Assembly: GCA_903819815.1 (NCBI GenBank)
Contig: CAIJFC010000302.1
Location: 1 to 26,833, forward strand
From: an uncultured Bacteroidota bacterium
GTDB lineage: Bacteria > Bacteroidota > Bacteroidia > Flavobacteriales > Flavobacteriaceae
DNA length: 26,833 bases
Direction: 5' to 3'
Shown here: positions 17,819 through 25,203 of the stretch, in pieces
Numbering within the stretch: the first letter of the stretch is position 1
Layout of the letters: every line of letters starts with the position of its first letter
Position numbers and translations under genes: made by a program
The notes under the pieces: model-generated
The model's input: only the letters and a program-made list of their open reading frames with translations
Told to the model about the DNA's origin: nothing
Databases searched by the model: none

Positions 17819-18301
17819 TTAAAAAATTAAATTATTTTTTGATTTTATGTTATTTGAATCAACAGAATAAACGGTTGCTATTTGAGAAATCGTATTCATT
17901 GATGCAATTATTTTCTCCATTTCGGCATCACTATTTTCAATTTTTAAGAAGTAATCTACTTTTTTTAATTCTGGTAAAAGAAACGCTTTTGTAGCAACTT
18001 CAAAACTAGATTCGCCAAATAAATTCTGATTATTATTATTTGTTACAGTGGTTACCTCATTTTTATTTTGAACCAAACTCCAACAACAATCGGTGTTGGC
18101 ATTTTCATAAATAAATCTCGAAAAAAAGGTAATTCCTTCTTTAATATTTATCTGAATTTCATTTTTGCTTTTACTTAATAATATGGGCAGTTTTTGATTC
18201 AAAAAATAAGCCAATCGATAATCTTCTAACGAAGTGTGAATTGCAATGAGTTCATAATCAACTTCATCAAATTCATCGATATGTAATTTATGAATAGCCA
18301 T
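17819..18301 (-). CDS. IPExxxVDY-family protein
   Basis: A 160-residue cytosolic protein, no signal or membrane segment. The family is named after a short C-terminal motif, present here as LPELKKVDYFLKI (first residue Leu rather than Ile). Upstream parts include a conserved-looking HTSLEDYRLAYFLNQKLP and FSRFIYENANTDCCWSLVQN. The function is unknown. It sits directly between rnc and pyk, 7 nt before pyk on the same strand, an arrangement I associate with Flavobacteriia. The tight coupling invites the idea of a role tied to pyruvate kinase level or activity, but nothing in the sequence proves it. Confidence 0.87.
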   Translation of the reverse strand: MAIHKLHIDEFDEVDYELIAIHTSLEDYRLAYFLNQKLPILLSKSKNEIQINIKEGITFFSRFIYENANTDCCWSLVQNKNEVTTVTNNNNQNLFGESSFEVATKAFLLPELKKVDYFLKIENSDAEMEKIIASMNTISQIATVYSVDSNNIKSKNNLIF

Positions 18302-18416
18302 ATTCGTTTAAATAATGGTGTAAATATACTATTTCTAAGCAATTAAAAAGTTACTAAATGGATATGTTTCCTTTATTTTACTAACGAAATCGTTGTAGAT
18401 TTGATAAAATAACGTA

Positions 18417-19157
18417 TTATTTTTTATCAATTTTATCTTGAAATGCAAAATAAGCCCTTTGACACGCTTTTTCTTCTGCTTTCTTTTTTGAAGCAGCTCT
18501 TGCTTTTGCAATCACTTTATTATCAATGCTGAATTTAACTCCAAAAAGGCGTTCTCCACTTGAATCGTTGTCTTCAAAAGTGTCAAAATGAAACGTTTTT
18601 TTCTCTTTTTGACACCATTCTATAAGTAAGCTTTTGTAACTAGTAATTTTCCCTTCTAATTTTGAAATATCAACGTAGGGAAGTATCACGCGTTTTTCGA
18701 TAAACTTTTCACAATAAGAATACCCCTGATCTAAATATATTGCACCAACTAATGCTTCAAAAAGATTTCCATGAATGTTTTCACCAAAATGTTGAGTCGG
18801 TACTTTACTGTCTAAAAATTGCAATAAATTTAAATCCCTTCCGAGTTCATTTAAATGATCTCGACTCACGATTTTCGATCTCATTTTTGTCAAATACCCT
18901 TCATCGCCAGACGGAGAAATATTGTATAAAAAAGCAGCAATTATTGAGCTTAACATGGAATCGCCAAGAAATTCAAGTCGTTCATAATTGATTGGATTTC
19001 CATCTACATCGGTTTTGCTTGAGGAACGATGAATGAATGCTTTTTTGTAGAAGTCTAATTCTATCGGCGGGAAACTTATAATTTTTTGAATAGTATCAAA
19101 AAAAATCCCGTCTTCTTTAGATCGGGATTTTTGAAATATTTTTTTGATAATATTCAT
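18417..19157 (-). CDS. rnc: Ribonuclease III
   Basis: Cuts double-stranded RNA in rRNA maturation and mRNA control. It has 246 residues, slightly longer than E. coli RNase III (226) because of an N-terminal extension. The signature ERLEFLGDSML (59-69) carries metal-binding Glu62 and Asp66. The second metal cluster reads GNLFEALVGAIYLD, so Glu134 is present but the usual Asp (E. coli 114) is Asn131. A dsRNA-binding domain spans roughly 171-240 (SYKSLLIEWCQKEKK through AASKKKAEEKACQRAYF). It follows fabF by 9 nt, the usual acpP-fabF-rnc order in Bacteroidetes. A terminator-like hairpin lies inside its first codons and may reduce its expression. Confidence 0.96.
   Translation of the reverse strand: MNIIKKIFQKSRSKEDGIFFDTIQKIISFPPIELDFYKKAFIHRSSSKTDVDGNPINYERLEFLGDSMLSSIIAAFLYNISPSGDEGYLTKMRSKIVSRDHLNELGRDLNLLQFLDSKVPTQHFGENIHGNLFEALVGAIYLDQGYSYCEKFIEKRVILPYVDISKLEGKITSYKSLLIEWCQKEKKTFHFDTFEDNDSSGERLFGVKFSIDNKVIAKARAASKKKAEEKACQRAYFAFQDKIDKK
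19098..19132 (-). promoter_or_regulatory. Terminator-shaped hairpin inside the start of rnc
   Basis: AAAAATCCCG (19101-19110) and CGGGATTTTT (19123-19132) form a perfect 10-bp inverted repeat with a 12-nt loop. On the transcribed (minus) strand the stem ends in a run of eight U. It lies about 25-60 nt into the rnc coding sequence, codons 9-20, and about 35-70 nt after the fabF stop. Possible roles are partial termination of fabF read-through, or a self-cleavage target for RNase III. Confidence 0.65.
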
Positions 19158-19166
19158 CTAAGCGAA

Positions 19167-20420
19167 TTAAATTTCGAATTTTTTCACCAACACACAAGCA
19201 TTGTGACCCCCAAAACCAAAGGTATTACTCATCAAGACTTTTACGTCTCTTTTTTGAGCTTTATTGAAGGTAAAATTTAATTTGGAATCAATTCCTTCAT
19301 CATCAGTAAAATGATTGATTGTAGGTGGAACTATTCCGTATTTAATAGAAAGGATAGATGAAATAGTTTCAACTGCGCCAGCTGCTCCTAATAAATGCCC
19401 TGTCATTGATTTTGTTGAATTTAAATTCATGGTATAGGCATGATCGCCAAAAACATGAAGAATTGCCTTACTTTCAGCAATATCTCCTAGTGGAGTTGAA
19501 GTTCCGTGCATGTTTACACCATCCACATCCGTAGTTTTTAAACCGGCGTCTCTCAAGCAGTTAATCATTACATTTTTAGCTCCCAATCCTTCTGGATGAG
19601 GTGCTGTAATATGATGCGCATCAGCTGACATTCCACCACCGCCTATTTCACAATATATGTTAGCCCCACGCGCAATAGCATGTTCGTATTCTTCCAAAAT
19701 TAACGCTCCAGCACCTTCACCTAAAATAAATCCATCACGATCTTTGTCCATAGGACGAGAAGCTGTTTTTGGATCATCATTTCTAGTTGATAAAGCGTGC
19801 ATTGCGTTGAAACCACCTATTCCAGCTATACTTACGGCAGCTTCAGAACCACCAGTAATCATTGCATCGGCATGACCTAAACGAATATAATTGAATGCGT
19901 CGATAATTGCATTGGTAGAAGAAGCACATGCAGAAACGGTTGCGAAATTTGGTCCTCTGAAACCATATTTTATAGAAATATGACCACAAGCAATATCCGA
20001 AATCATCTTAGGAATAAAAAACGGATTGAATCTAGGAGTTCCATCGCCTTTGGCAAATTCTAACATTTCGATTTGAAAAGTTTCTAATCCTCCTATTCCC
20101 GAACCCCAAATTACACCAATTCTATCTTTATCTAAAGTAGTTAAATCAAAGTTGGCATCTTGAACCGCTTCGTCAGCAGCAACCACAGCATATTGAGTAT
20201 AACGGTCCATTTTACGAGCTTCTTTTCTGTCGATAAAATCTTCAACATTAAAGTTTTTCAGCTCGCAAGCAAATTGAGTTTTGAATTTTGAAGCATCAAA
20301 ATAGGTTATTGGCGCCGCGCCGCTAACGCCATTAATTAGGCCATTCCAATATTCTTCAACTGTATTTCCAATAGGAGTAAGCGCTCCTAAACCTGTTACT
20401 ACAACTCGCCTTAATTCCAT
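19167..20420 (-). CDS. fabF: 3-oxoacyl-[acyl-carrier-protein] synthase II
   Basis: Elongating condensing enzyme of type II fatty acid synthesis; joins acyl chains to malonyl-ACP. It has 417 residues, normal length. The Cys-His-His triad is present: Cys165 in VSACASSTNA, His305 in NMHGTSTPLGD and His342 in MTGHLLGAAG; the C-terminal GFGGHNACVL is also typical. It is downstream of acpP, whose product carries its substrates, but a terminator and an inverted repeat lie in the 170-nt gap, so expression may be uncoupled. rnc follows after 9 nt. Confidence 0.98.
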   Translation of the reverse strand: MELRRVVVTGLGALTPIGNTVEEYWNGLINGVSGAAPITYFDASKFKTQFACELKNFNVEDFIDRKEARKMDRYTQYAVVAADEAVQDANFDLTTLDKDRIGVIWGSGIGGLETFQIEMLEFAKGDGTPRFNPFFIPKMISDIACGHISIKYGFRGPNFATVSACASSTNAIIDAFNYIRLGHADAMITGGSEAAVSIAGIGGFNAMHALSTRNDDPKTASRPMDKDRDGFILGEGAGALILEEYEHAIARGANIYCEIGGGGMSADAHHITAPHPEGLGAKNVMINCLRDAGLKTTDVDGVNMHGTSTPLGDIAESKAILHVFGDHAYTMNLNSTKSMTGHLLGAAGAVETISSILSIKYGIVPPTINHFTDDEGIDSKLNFTFNKAQKRDVKVLMSNTFGFGGHNACVLVKKFEI

Positions 20421-20447
20421 AGTATAATTATAGTTATGAATTAAAAA

Positions 20448-20497
20448 AATACCTATGCATTCTTCTATGTATAAATCATAAAAAAGACATAGGTATT
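20448..20497 (-). promoter_or_regulatory. Inverted repeat in the fabF leader/promoter region
   Basis: AATACCTATG (20448-20457) and CATAGGTATT (20488-20497) form a perfect 10-bp dyad separated by 30 nt; a related CTATGTA lies between them. The fabF start is 28 nt downstream of the near arm. It has no U tract and a long loop, so it is more likely a protein-binding dyad or a leader RNA structure than a terminator. No known regulator can be assigned. Confidence 0.5.
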
Positions 20498-20544
20498 ACA
20501 ATAATTTTATTTGGGATTGAACAAACAATCTAAATTTTATAATT

Positions 20545-20584
20545 AAAAAACAAAAACACCCGAAATGGATTAGATTACGGGTGT
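20545..20584 (-). terminator. Terminator after acpP
   Basis: ACACCCG (20556-20562) pairs with CGGGTGT (20578-20584) around a 15-nt loop. On the minus strand this is followed by TTTTGTTTTTT. It lies 7 nt past the acpP stop. It would let acpP be made in excess over fabF, which fits the usual abundance of ACP. Confidence 0.85.
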
Positions 20585-20590
20585 ATTTTT

Positions 20591-20827
20591 TTATTTTTTA
20601 GCTTCTTCAATATAAGAAATAGCTTGACCTACAGTAGCAATGTTTTCTGCTTGATCGTCTGGGATTTGAATATCGAATTCTTTTTCAAATTCCATAATTA
20701 GCTCAACTGTATCTAAAGAATCTGCTCCTAAATCATTAGTGAAGCTAGCTTCTGTTACAACTTCGTTTTCGTCAACGCCTAATTTGTCTACGATAATCGC
20801 TTTTACTCTTGATGCAATGTCTGACAT
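20591..20827 (-). CDS. acpP: Acyl carrier protein
   Basis: A 78-residue acidic carrier of acyl intermediates in fatty acid synthesis. Ser37 in the DSL motif (GADSLDTVELIMEFE) is the phosphopantetheine site. The four-helix pattern and acidic helix II (DTVELIMEFEKEFDI) are standard. It is the first gene of the minus-strand fatty acid block, divergent from purN across 171 nt, and followed by its own terminator before fabF. Confidence 0.98.
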   Translation of the reverse strand: MSDIASRVKAIIVDKLGVDENEVVTEASFTNDLGADSLDTVELIMEFEKEFDIQIPDDQAENIATVGQAISYIEEAKK

Positions 20828-20855
20828 AATCTATAATTTTAAATTTAATTGATGG

Positions 20856-20863
20856 CAAAAATA
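20856..20863 (-). promoter_or_regulatory. Candidate -7 box for acpP
   Basis: The minus strand reads TATTTTTG, a match to TAnnTTTG, 28 nt before the acpP ATG. The -33 element is not obvious. The rest of the 171-nt acpP/purN gap is AT-rich, and I find no clear purN promoter in it. Confidence 0.45.
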
Positions 20864-20998
20864 AAAAACTTTATTTTAATTCCACGCATTAGTTAATTAA
20901 TATGGGGCGAAATTAAAAAAATATTTTAATAAAGACGCTAATTTTCTATTATTTATCATTTTTTATTCTTTTTTTTGTGTCAAATTAAATAGTACAAC

Positions 20999-21568
20999 AT
21001 GAAAAAAATAGTGATTTTTGCTTCTGGTTCGGGTACAAATGCCCAAAACATTGTACGTCACTTTAATAACTCTTCAAAATCACATCAATTTCATATTTTT
21101 TCAAATAATACCAATGCAAAAGTTCTAGAAAAAGCTCAAAAATTATCTGTTCCAACAAAAATTATCTCCAAAGACGACTTGTATTCTGATATTTTACTTA
21201 ATTATTTAAATGAAATTCAACCCGATTTAATTGTTTTAGCAGGGTTTTTATTAAAATTTCCAACCAATTGCATTGAAGCTTTTCCTAATAAAATTATTAA
21301 TATTCATCCAGCACTTTTGCCAAAATATGGGGGCAAAGGAATGTATGGAATGCATGTGCACCGCGCTGTAGTTGAAAACAAAGATTCAGAAACAGGGATT
21401 ACCATTCATTATGTAAATGAGAATTATGATGAAGGCAACATCATTTTTCAAGAAAGCATTTTTTTAACTGGAACGGAATCTCCCGAAGACGTTGCTGATA
21501 AAATTCACGAACTCGAACAAACATATTTTCCAATGATTATTGAAAAAATCTTAAATCAAAAATCCTAA
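20999..21568 (+). CDS. purN: Phosphoribosylglycinamide formyltransferase
   Basis: Transfers a formyl group from 10-formyl-THF to GAR in purine synthesis. It has 189 residues, slightly shorter than E. coli PurN (212). ASGSGTNAQNI near the start binds the phosphate; the catalytic set is Asn101 and His103 in NIHPALLPKYGG and Asp144 in NYDEGNII. rnhA follows after 7 nt. The last codons run through a short AT-rich repeat (AAATCTTAAATC-like) that continues to the rnhA start. Confidence 0.96.
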   Translation: MKKIVIFASGSGTNAQNIVRHFNNSSKSHQFHIFSNNTNAKVLEKAQKLSVPTKIISKDDLYSDILLNYLNEIQPDLIVLAGFLLKFPTNCIEAFPNKIINIHPALLPKYGGKGMYGMHVHRAVVENKDSETGITIHYVNENYDEGNIIFQESIFLTGTESPEDVADKIHELEQTYFPMIIEKILNQKS

Positions 21569-21575
21569 ATCTTAA

Positions 21576-22055
21576 ATGGATCACGAAGTACATATCTATA
21601 CCGATGGTGCGGCAAAAGGCAATCCCGGACCAGGAGGTTATGGGATTGTCATGGAATGGGTTGGAAAAACCTATCGCAAGGAATTTTTCGAGGGATTTAG
21701 GCATACCACTAATAATAGAATGGAATTGTTAGCAGTGATTGTTGGATTAGAAAAGTTAAAAACAGAAAGCACTAAAGTTTTAGTTGTTTCTGATTCTAAA
21801 TATGTGGTTGATTCTGTTATAAAAAAATGGGTTTTTGGTTGGGAAAAAAAAGGATACGTGGGTAAGAAAAATCCGGATTTATGGAAACGTTTTCTTATTG
21901 TTTATAGAAAACACCAAGTCGATTTCAAATGGATCAAAGGACATAATAATCACCCTCAAAATGAACGTTGCGACGAATTGGCTGTTATGGCATCATCGCA
22001 AAAAACACTTTCTGTGGATGCTTTTTACGAAAAAGAAGACGCTAAACTTTTCTAA
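21576..22055 (+). CDS. rnhA: Ribonuclease HI
   Basis: Degrades the RNA strand of RNA-DNA hybrids during replication and R-loop removal. It has 159 residues, close to E. coli RNase HI (155). The DEDD metal-binding set is complete: Asp10 (YTDGAAKGNPGPGGYG), Glu50 (NNRMELLAV), Asp73 (VSDSKYVVD) and Asp133 (NERCDELA), with the flexible-loop His123 (KGHNNHP). A basic handle-like region with KKWVFGWEKKGY is present. It likely shares a transcript with purN (7-nt gap). Confidence 0.97.
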   Translation: MDHEVHIYTDGAAKGNPGPGGYGIVMEWVGKTYRKEFFEGFRHTTNNRMELLAVIVGLEKLKTESTKVLVVSDSKYVVDSVIKKWVFGWEKKGYVGKKNPDLWKRFLIVYRKHQVDFKWIKGHNNHPQNERCDELAVMASSQKTLSVDAFYEKEDAKLF

Positions 22056-22073
22056 ATTTTGTCAGAAACTCCC

Positions 22074-22105
22074 TTTGCAACTCTGCAACAAAAAACTTAT
22101 CTTTG
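22074..22105 (+). promoter_or_regulatory. Bacteroidetes-type promoter for the PfkB-family kinase gene
   Basis: TTTG at 22074-22077 and TATCTTTG at 22098-22105 are separated by 20 nt. Both elements and the spacing fit the Bacteroidetes -33/-7 promoter. The kinase ATG is 42 nt beyond the -7 box. This is the best complete promoter in the window. Confidence 0.75.
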
Positions 22106-22147
22106 CTACTTAATTAGAGATTGCTCCAAATCTCACAATGATAAAAC

Positions 22148-23074
22148 ATGAATAAATTATTGATTGTTGGAACGGTTGCTTTCGACGCTATTGAAACCCC
22201 ATTTGGGAAAACAGATAAAATTTTAGGTGGCGCTGGAACTTATATTGGGCTTTCAGCTTCTCATTTCAAACTACAATCTGCAATTGTTTCTGTTGTTGGC
22301 GACGATTTTCCTCAAGAATATTTAGATTTATTATCAAATAGAAATATAGACATTTCAGGACTTGAAGTGGTTAAAGGTGGAAAAACATTCTTCTGGAGTG
22401 GCCGTTATCACAACGATTTAAATTCTAGAGACACCCTTGATACACAATTGAATGTATTGGCTGACTTTCAACCAAAAGTCCCTCAAAATTTTAAAAATTC
22501 CGATGTAGTAATGTTAGGAAACTTACATCCCTTGGTTCAAAGCAGTGTTTTAGACCAAATGGAAGTAAAACCAAAATTGGTTGTTTTAGACACCATGAAT
22601 TTCTGGATGGATTGTGCCTTGGAAGAATTATTAAGCGTGATAAAAAGAGTGGATGTAATTACCATCAATGATGAAGAAGCCCGTCAATTGTCAGGCGAAT
22701 ATTCATTAGTGAAAGCGGCGGCAAAAATTCATACCATGGGGCCTAAATATGTAGTGATTAAAAAAGGAGAACATGGAGCGCTTTTGTTTCACAATAAAGA
22801 CGTTTTCTTTGCGCCGGCATTGCCATTAGAAGAAGTTTTTGATCCAACTGGAGCAGGAGATACTTTTGCAGGTGGATTTGCAGGATTTATTACTCAAAGT
22901 GAGAATGTCACTTTTGAAAATATGAAAACTGCCATTATCTACGGATCAAATTTAGCCTCTTTTTGTGTTGAAAAATTCGGAACAGAGAGAATGGTGGGGC
23001 TTAAAAGCGATGAGGTAAATACCAGATTACAACAATTCAAATCTTTAACACAATTTGATATAGAAATACAATAA
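22148..23074 (+). CDS. PfkB/ribokinase-family sugar kinase
   Basis: A 308-residue kinase that phosphorylates a sugar, nucleoside or related hydroxyl compound with ATP. The N-terminal region has a weak first PfkB signature (GGAGTYIGLSASHF), and the second signature is perfect: DPTGAGDTFAGGFAGF (about 237-252), with the catalytic Asp in GAGD. VVIKKGEHGALLF precedes it as usual. The substrate cannot be assigned. It is transcribed from its own promoter, ends at its own terminator and precedes the PurF-like gene on the same strand, which makes a substrate near ribose or nucleosides an attractive guess only. Confidence 0.9.
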   Translation: MNKLLIVGTVAFDAIETPFGKTDKILGGAGTYIGLSASHFKLQSAIVSVVGDDFPQEYLDLLSNRNIDISGLEVVKGGKTFFWSGRYHNDLNSRDTLDTQLNVLADFQPKVPQNFKNSDVVMLGNLHPLVQSSVLDQMEVKPKLVVLDTMNFWMDCALEELLSVIKRVDVITINDEEARQLSGEYSLVKAAAKIHTMGPKYVVIKKGEHGALLFHNKDVFFAPALPLEEVFDPTGAGDTFAGGFAGFITQSENVTFENMKTAIIYGSNLASFCVEKFGTERMVGLKSDEVNTRLQQFKSLTQFDIEIQ

Positions 23075-23080
23075 ATTTAT

Positions 23081-23105
23081 GCCTCGAAGTTTCGGGGCTT
23101 TTTTT
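23081..23105 (+). terminator. Terminator after the PfkB-family kinase gene
   Basis: GCCTCGAA (23081-23088) pairs with TTCGGGGC (23091-23098) through one G-U pair, with a tight loop, followed by seven T. It lies 6 nt past the kinase stop. Confidence 0.9.
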
Positions 23106-23157
23106 ATAAATAATTAGCTATGATTTTAATAAATATTTACTAACTACATACCAGTAT

Positions 23158-23190
23158 CTCCCCCTTTCCTTTGGAAAGGGTTGGGGTTAG
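23158..23190 (+). repeat. Palindromic element in the leader of the PurF-like gene
   Basis: CCCTTTCC (23162-23169) and GGAAAGGG (23173-23180) form an 8-bp GC-rich stem with a 3-nt loop, flanked by extra C before and TTGGGGTTAGG after. This C-rich/G-rich pattern recurs in many Bacteroidetes intergenic regions in my memory, so it is probably a dispersed repeat copy. It ends 18 nt before the ATG at 23208 and could affect translation. It lacks a U tract. Confidence 0.5.
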
Positions 23191-23207
23191 GAACAACAAC
23201 AATTACA

Positions 23208-25106
23208 ATGAGTGACGCATTACAACACGAATGTGGAATAGCATTTTTAAGACTTTTAAAACCGCTTGAATTTTACAAGGAAAAATACGGGACTGCTTTT
23301 TATGGTATCCAAAAAATGTATCTCCTAATGGAAAAACAGCACAATCGTGGACAAGATGGCGCTGGTTTTGCAAGCATAAAGTTAGACATGGAACCTGGCG
23401 AAAGATACATCAGTAGAGTTCGTTCAAATGACCCTCAAGCGATTCAAGATGTATTTTCACAAATAAACGATCGAATCAATGATGAAATGGCCTCTCATCC
23501 TGAATATACCGATAATGTAGCGCTTCAAAAAAAGAAAATTCCCTATATTGGAGAAGTTTTTTTGGGACACGTTAGATACGGAACTTTTGGAAAAAACAGT
23601 ATTGAAAGTGTTCACCCTTTTTTACGTCAAAACAATTGGATGCACCGAAATTTAATTATTGCGGGAAATTTCAATATGACCAATGTAAAGGAACTTTTCA
23701 GCAGCTTAGTTGAATTGGGGCAACACCCAAAAGAAATGGCTGATACCGTTACAGTAATGGAAAAAATCGGACATTTTCTAGATGATGAGGTGACGGATTT
23801 ATACCAAGAATGTAAAAATAAAGGCTTGTCAAAAAGAGAAGCTTCACCAGTAATAGCTGAAAAATTAGAAATCGCAAAAATTCTTCGTCGTGCCTCAAAA
23901 GGTTGGGACGGTGGTTATGCAATGGCGGGACTTTTAGGTCACGGTGATGCCTTTGTATTTAGAGATCCCGCAGGAATTCGTCCGGCGTATTTTTATCAAG
24001 ATGACGAAATTGTAGTGGTGGCTTCGGAACGACCAGTTATCCAAACTGTTTTCAATGTCGATTTTGATAAAGTGCAGGAATTGCAACCAGGAAAAGCCTT
24101 AATTATCAAGAAAAACGGAACGATAACCGAAGAAGAAATCATAACGCCAACCTTAAAAAAAGCGTGTTCTTTTGAACGAATTTATTTTTCAAGAGGAAGC
24201 GATGCGGAAATATATCAAGAGCGCAAAAACCTTGGAAAATTAATTTTGCCGGCAGTTTTAGAGGCTATTGATAGCGATACTGACAACACTGTTTTTTCCT
24301 ATATTCCAAACACCGCTGAAACATCATTTTATGGAATTGTTGAAGCAGCTCAAGATTTTTTAAATCAAAGGAAAAATAATTTCATCCTTGAAAACAGAAA
24401 TACCCTAACAAAAGAGAGCCTACAAGAATTGCTATCTGTAAAAATTAGAACGGAGAAAGTAGCCATTAAAGATGCTAAACTTCGAACGTTTATAACTGAA
24501 GACAGCAGTCGAAATGATCTCGTTGCCCATATTTACGATGTTACGTATGGCGTTATTAAACCTACGGACAACCTGGTAATTATTGACGATAGTATTGTTC
24601 GTGGAACTACTTTAAAAATGAGTATCATCAAAATGATGGATCGTTTGAAACCGAAAAGTATCATTGTCGTTTCATCGGCACCCCAAATTAGATACCCAGA
24701 TTGTTACGGAATTGATATGGCAAAATTGGAAGGATTAGTGGCGTTTCAAGCGGCATTAGAGTTACTAAAAGAAAGAGATTTATACCATATCGTTGAGTCC
24801 GTTTATTTGAAATGCAAAGCACAAGAAAATTTGAAAGACAGCGAAGTAGTTAACTTCGTAACAGAAATTTATGCGCCTTTTCAACCGCAAGAAATATCAG
24901 ATAAAATTGCAGAAATGCTAAAAGATTCTTCTGTGAAAGCAGAAGTAAAAATCATATTCCAAACGGTAGAAAACTTACATATTGCCTGTCCTAAAAACCT
25001 AGGAGATTGGTATTTTACAGGGGATTATCCTACGCCAGGCGGAAACCGAGTGGCAAACCGAGCCTTTATTAATTTCTATGAAGGCAAAGACGCAAGAGCG
25101 TATTAA
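23208..25106 (+). CDS. Long amidophosphoribosyltransferase (PurF-like) protein
   Basis: A 632-residue class II glutamine amidotransferase fused to a phosphoribosyltransferase. The expected reaction makes phosphoribosylamine from PRPP and glutamine, the first purine step. The nucleophile is Cys9 (QHECGIAF), implying removal of an 8-residue propeptide. QHNRGQDGAG, GHVRYGTFG, RDPAGIRPAY, CSFERIYFSRGSD and the PRPP loop VIIDDSIVRGTT (457-468) follow. It is 120-150 residues longer than usual PurF. The segment where B. subtilis PurF has CLACFTG reads GDWYFTG, so two of four iron-sulfur ligands are absent. The ATG at 23208 is preferred; an upstream TTG at 23181 falls inside a palindromic element. 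Bacteroidetes often carry this form besides a standard PurF, so I withhold the symbol. Confidence 0.88.
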   Translation: MSDALQHECGIAFLRLLKPLEFYKEKYGTAFYGIQKMYLLMEKQHNRGQDGAGFASIKLDMEPGERYISRVRSNDPQAIQDVFSQINDRINDEMASHPEYTDNVALQKKKIPYIGEVFLGHVRYGTFGKNSIESVHPFLRQNNWMHRNLIIAGNFNMTNVKELFSSLVELGQHPKEMADTVTVMEKIGHFLDDEVTDLYQECKNKGLSKREASPVIAEKLEIAKILRRASKGWDGGYAMAGLLGHGDAFVFRDPAGIRPAYFYQDDEIVVVASERPVIQTVFNVDFDKVQELQPGKALIIKKNGTITEEEIITPTLKKACSFERIYFSRGSDAEIYQERKNLGKLILPAVLEAIDSDTDNTVFSYIPNTAETSFYGIVEAAQDFLNQRKNNFILENRNTLTKESLQELLSVKIRTEKVAIKDAKLRTFITEDSSRNDLVAHIYDVTYGVIKPTDNLVIIDDSIVRGTTLKMSIIKMMDRLKPKSIIVVSSAPQIRYPDCYGIDMAKLEGLVAFQAALELLKERDLYHIVESVYLKCKAQENLKDSEVVNFVTEIYAPFQPQEISDKIAEMLKDSSVKAEVKIIFQTVENLHIACPKNLGDWYFTGDYPTPGGNRVANRAFINFYEGKDARAY

Positions 25107-25124
25107 TTTTTAACGTCATCAATT

Positions 25125-25167
25125 AAAAAATGCAATTTAGATTTTTATAATCCAAATTGCATTTTTT
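25125..25167. terminator. Bidirectional terminator between the PurF-like gene and superoxide dismutase
   Basis: AAAAAATGCAATTT (25125-25138) and AAATTGCATTTTTT (25154-25167) form a 14-bp perfect stem with a 15-nt loop and U tracts in both directions. It separates two convergent genes. Confidence 0.9.
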
Positions 25168-25203
25168 GTTTTCTGCGAAAATTCCCCCTTGAGGTTAAGG
25201 TGC

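Noticed and set aside
18383..18394. AACGAAATCGTT dyad between rnc and the IPExxxVDY gene
   Set aside because: Short arms with a 2-nt centre and no U tract; likely chance in AT-rich sequence.
23181..23207. TTG start for the PurF-like gene
   Set aside because: It lies directly after a palindromic element, and the encoded extra residues (MGLGTTTIT) have no counterpart in the family; the ATG at 23208 gives a normal short propeptide before Cys9.
25183..25200. Separate hairpin or terminator near the superoxide dismutase stop
   Set aside because: CCTTGAGG can form at most a very short stem; the strong 14-bp hairpin at 25125-25167 already explains termination. Kept only as a possible repeat remnant.
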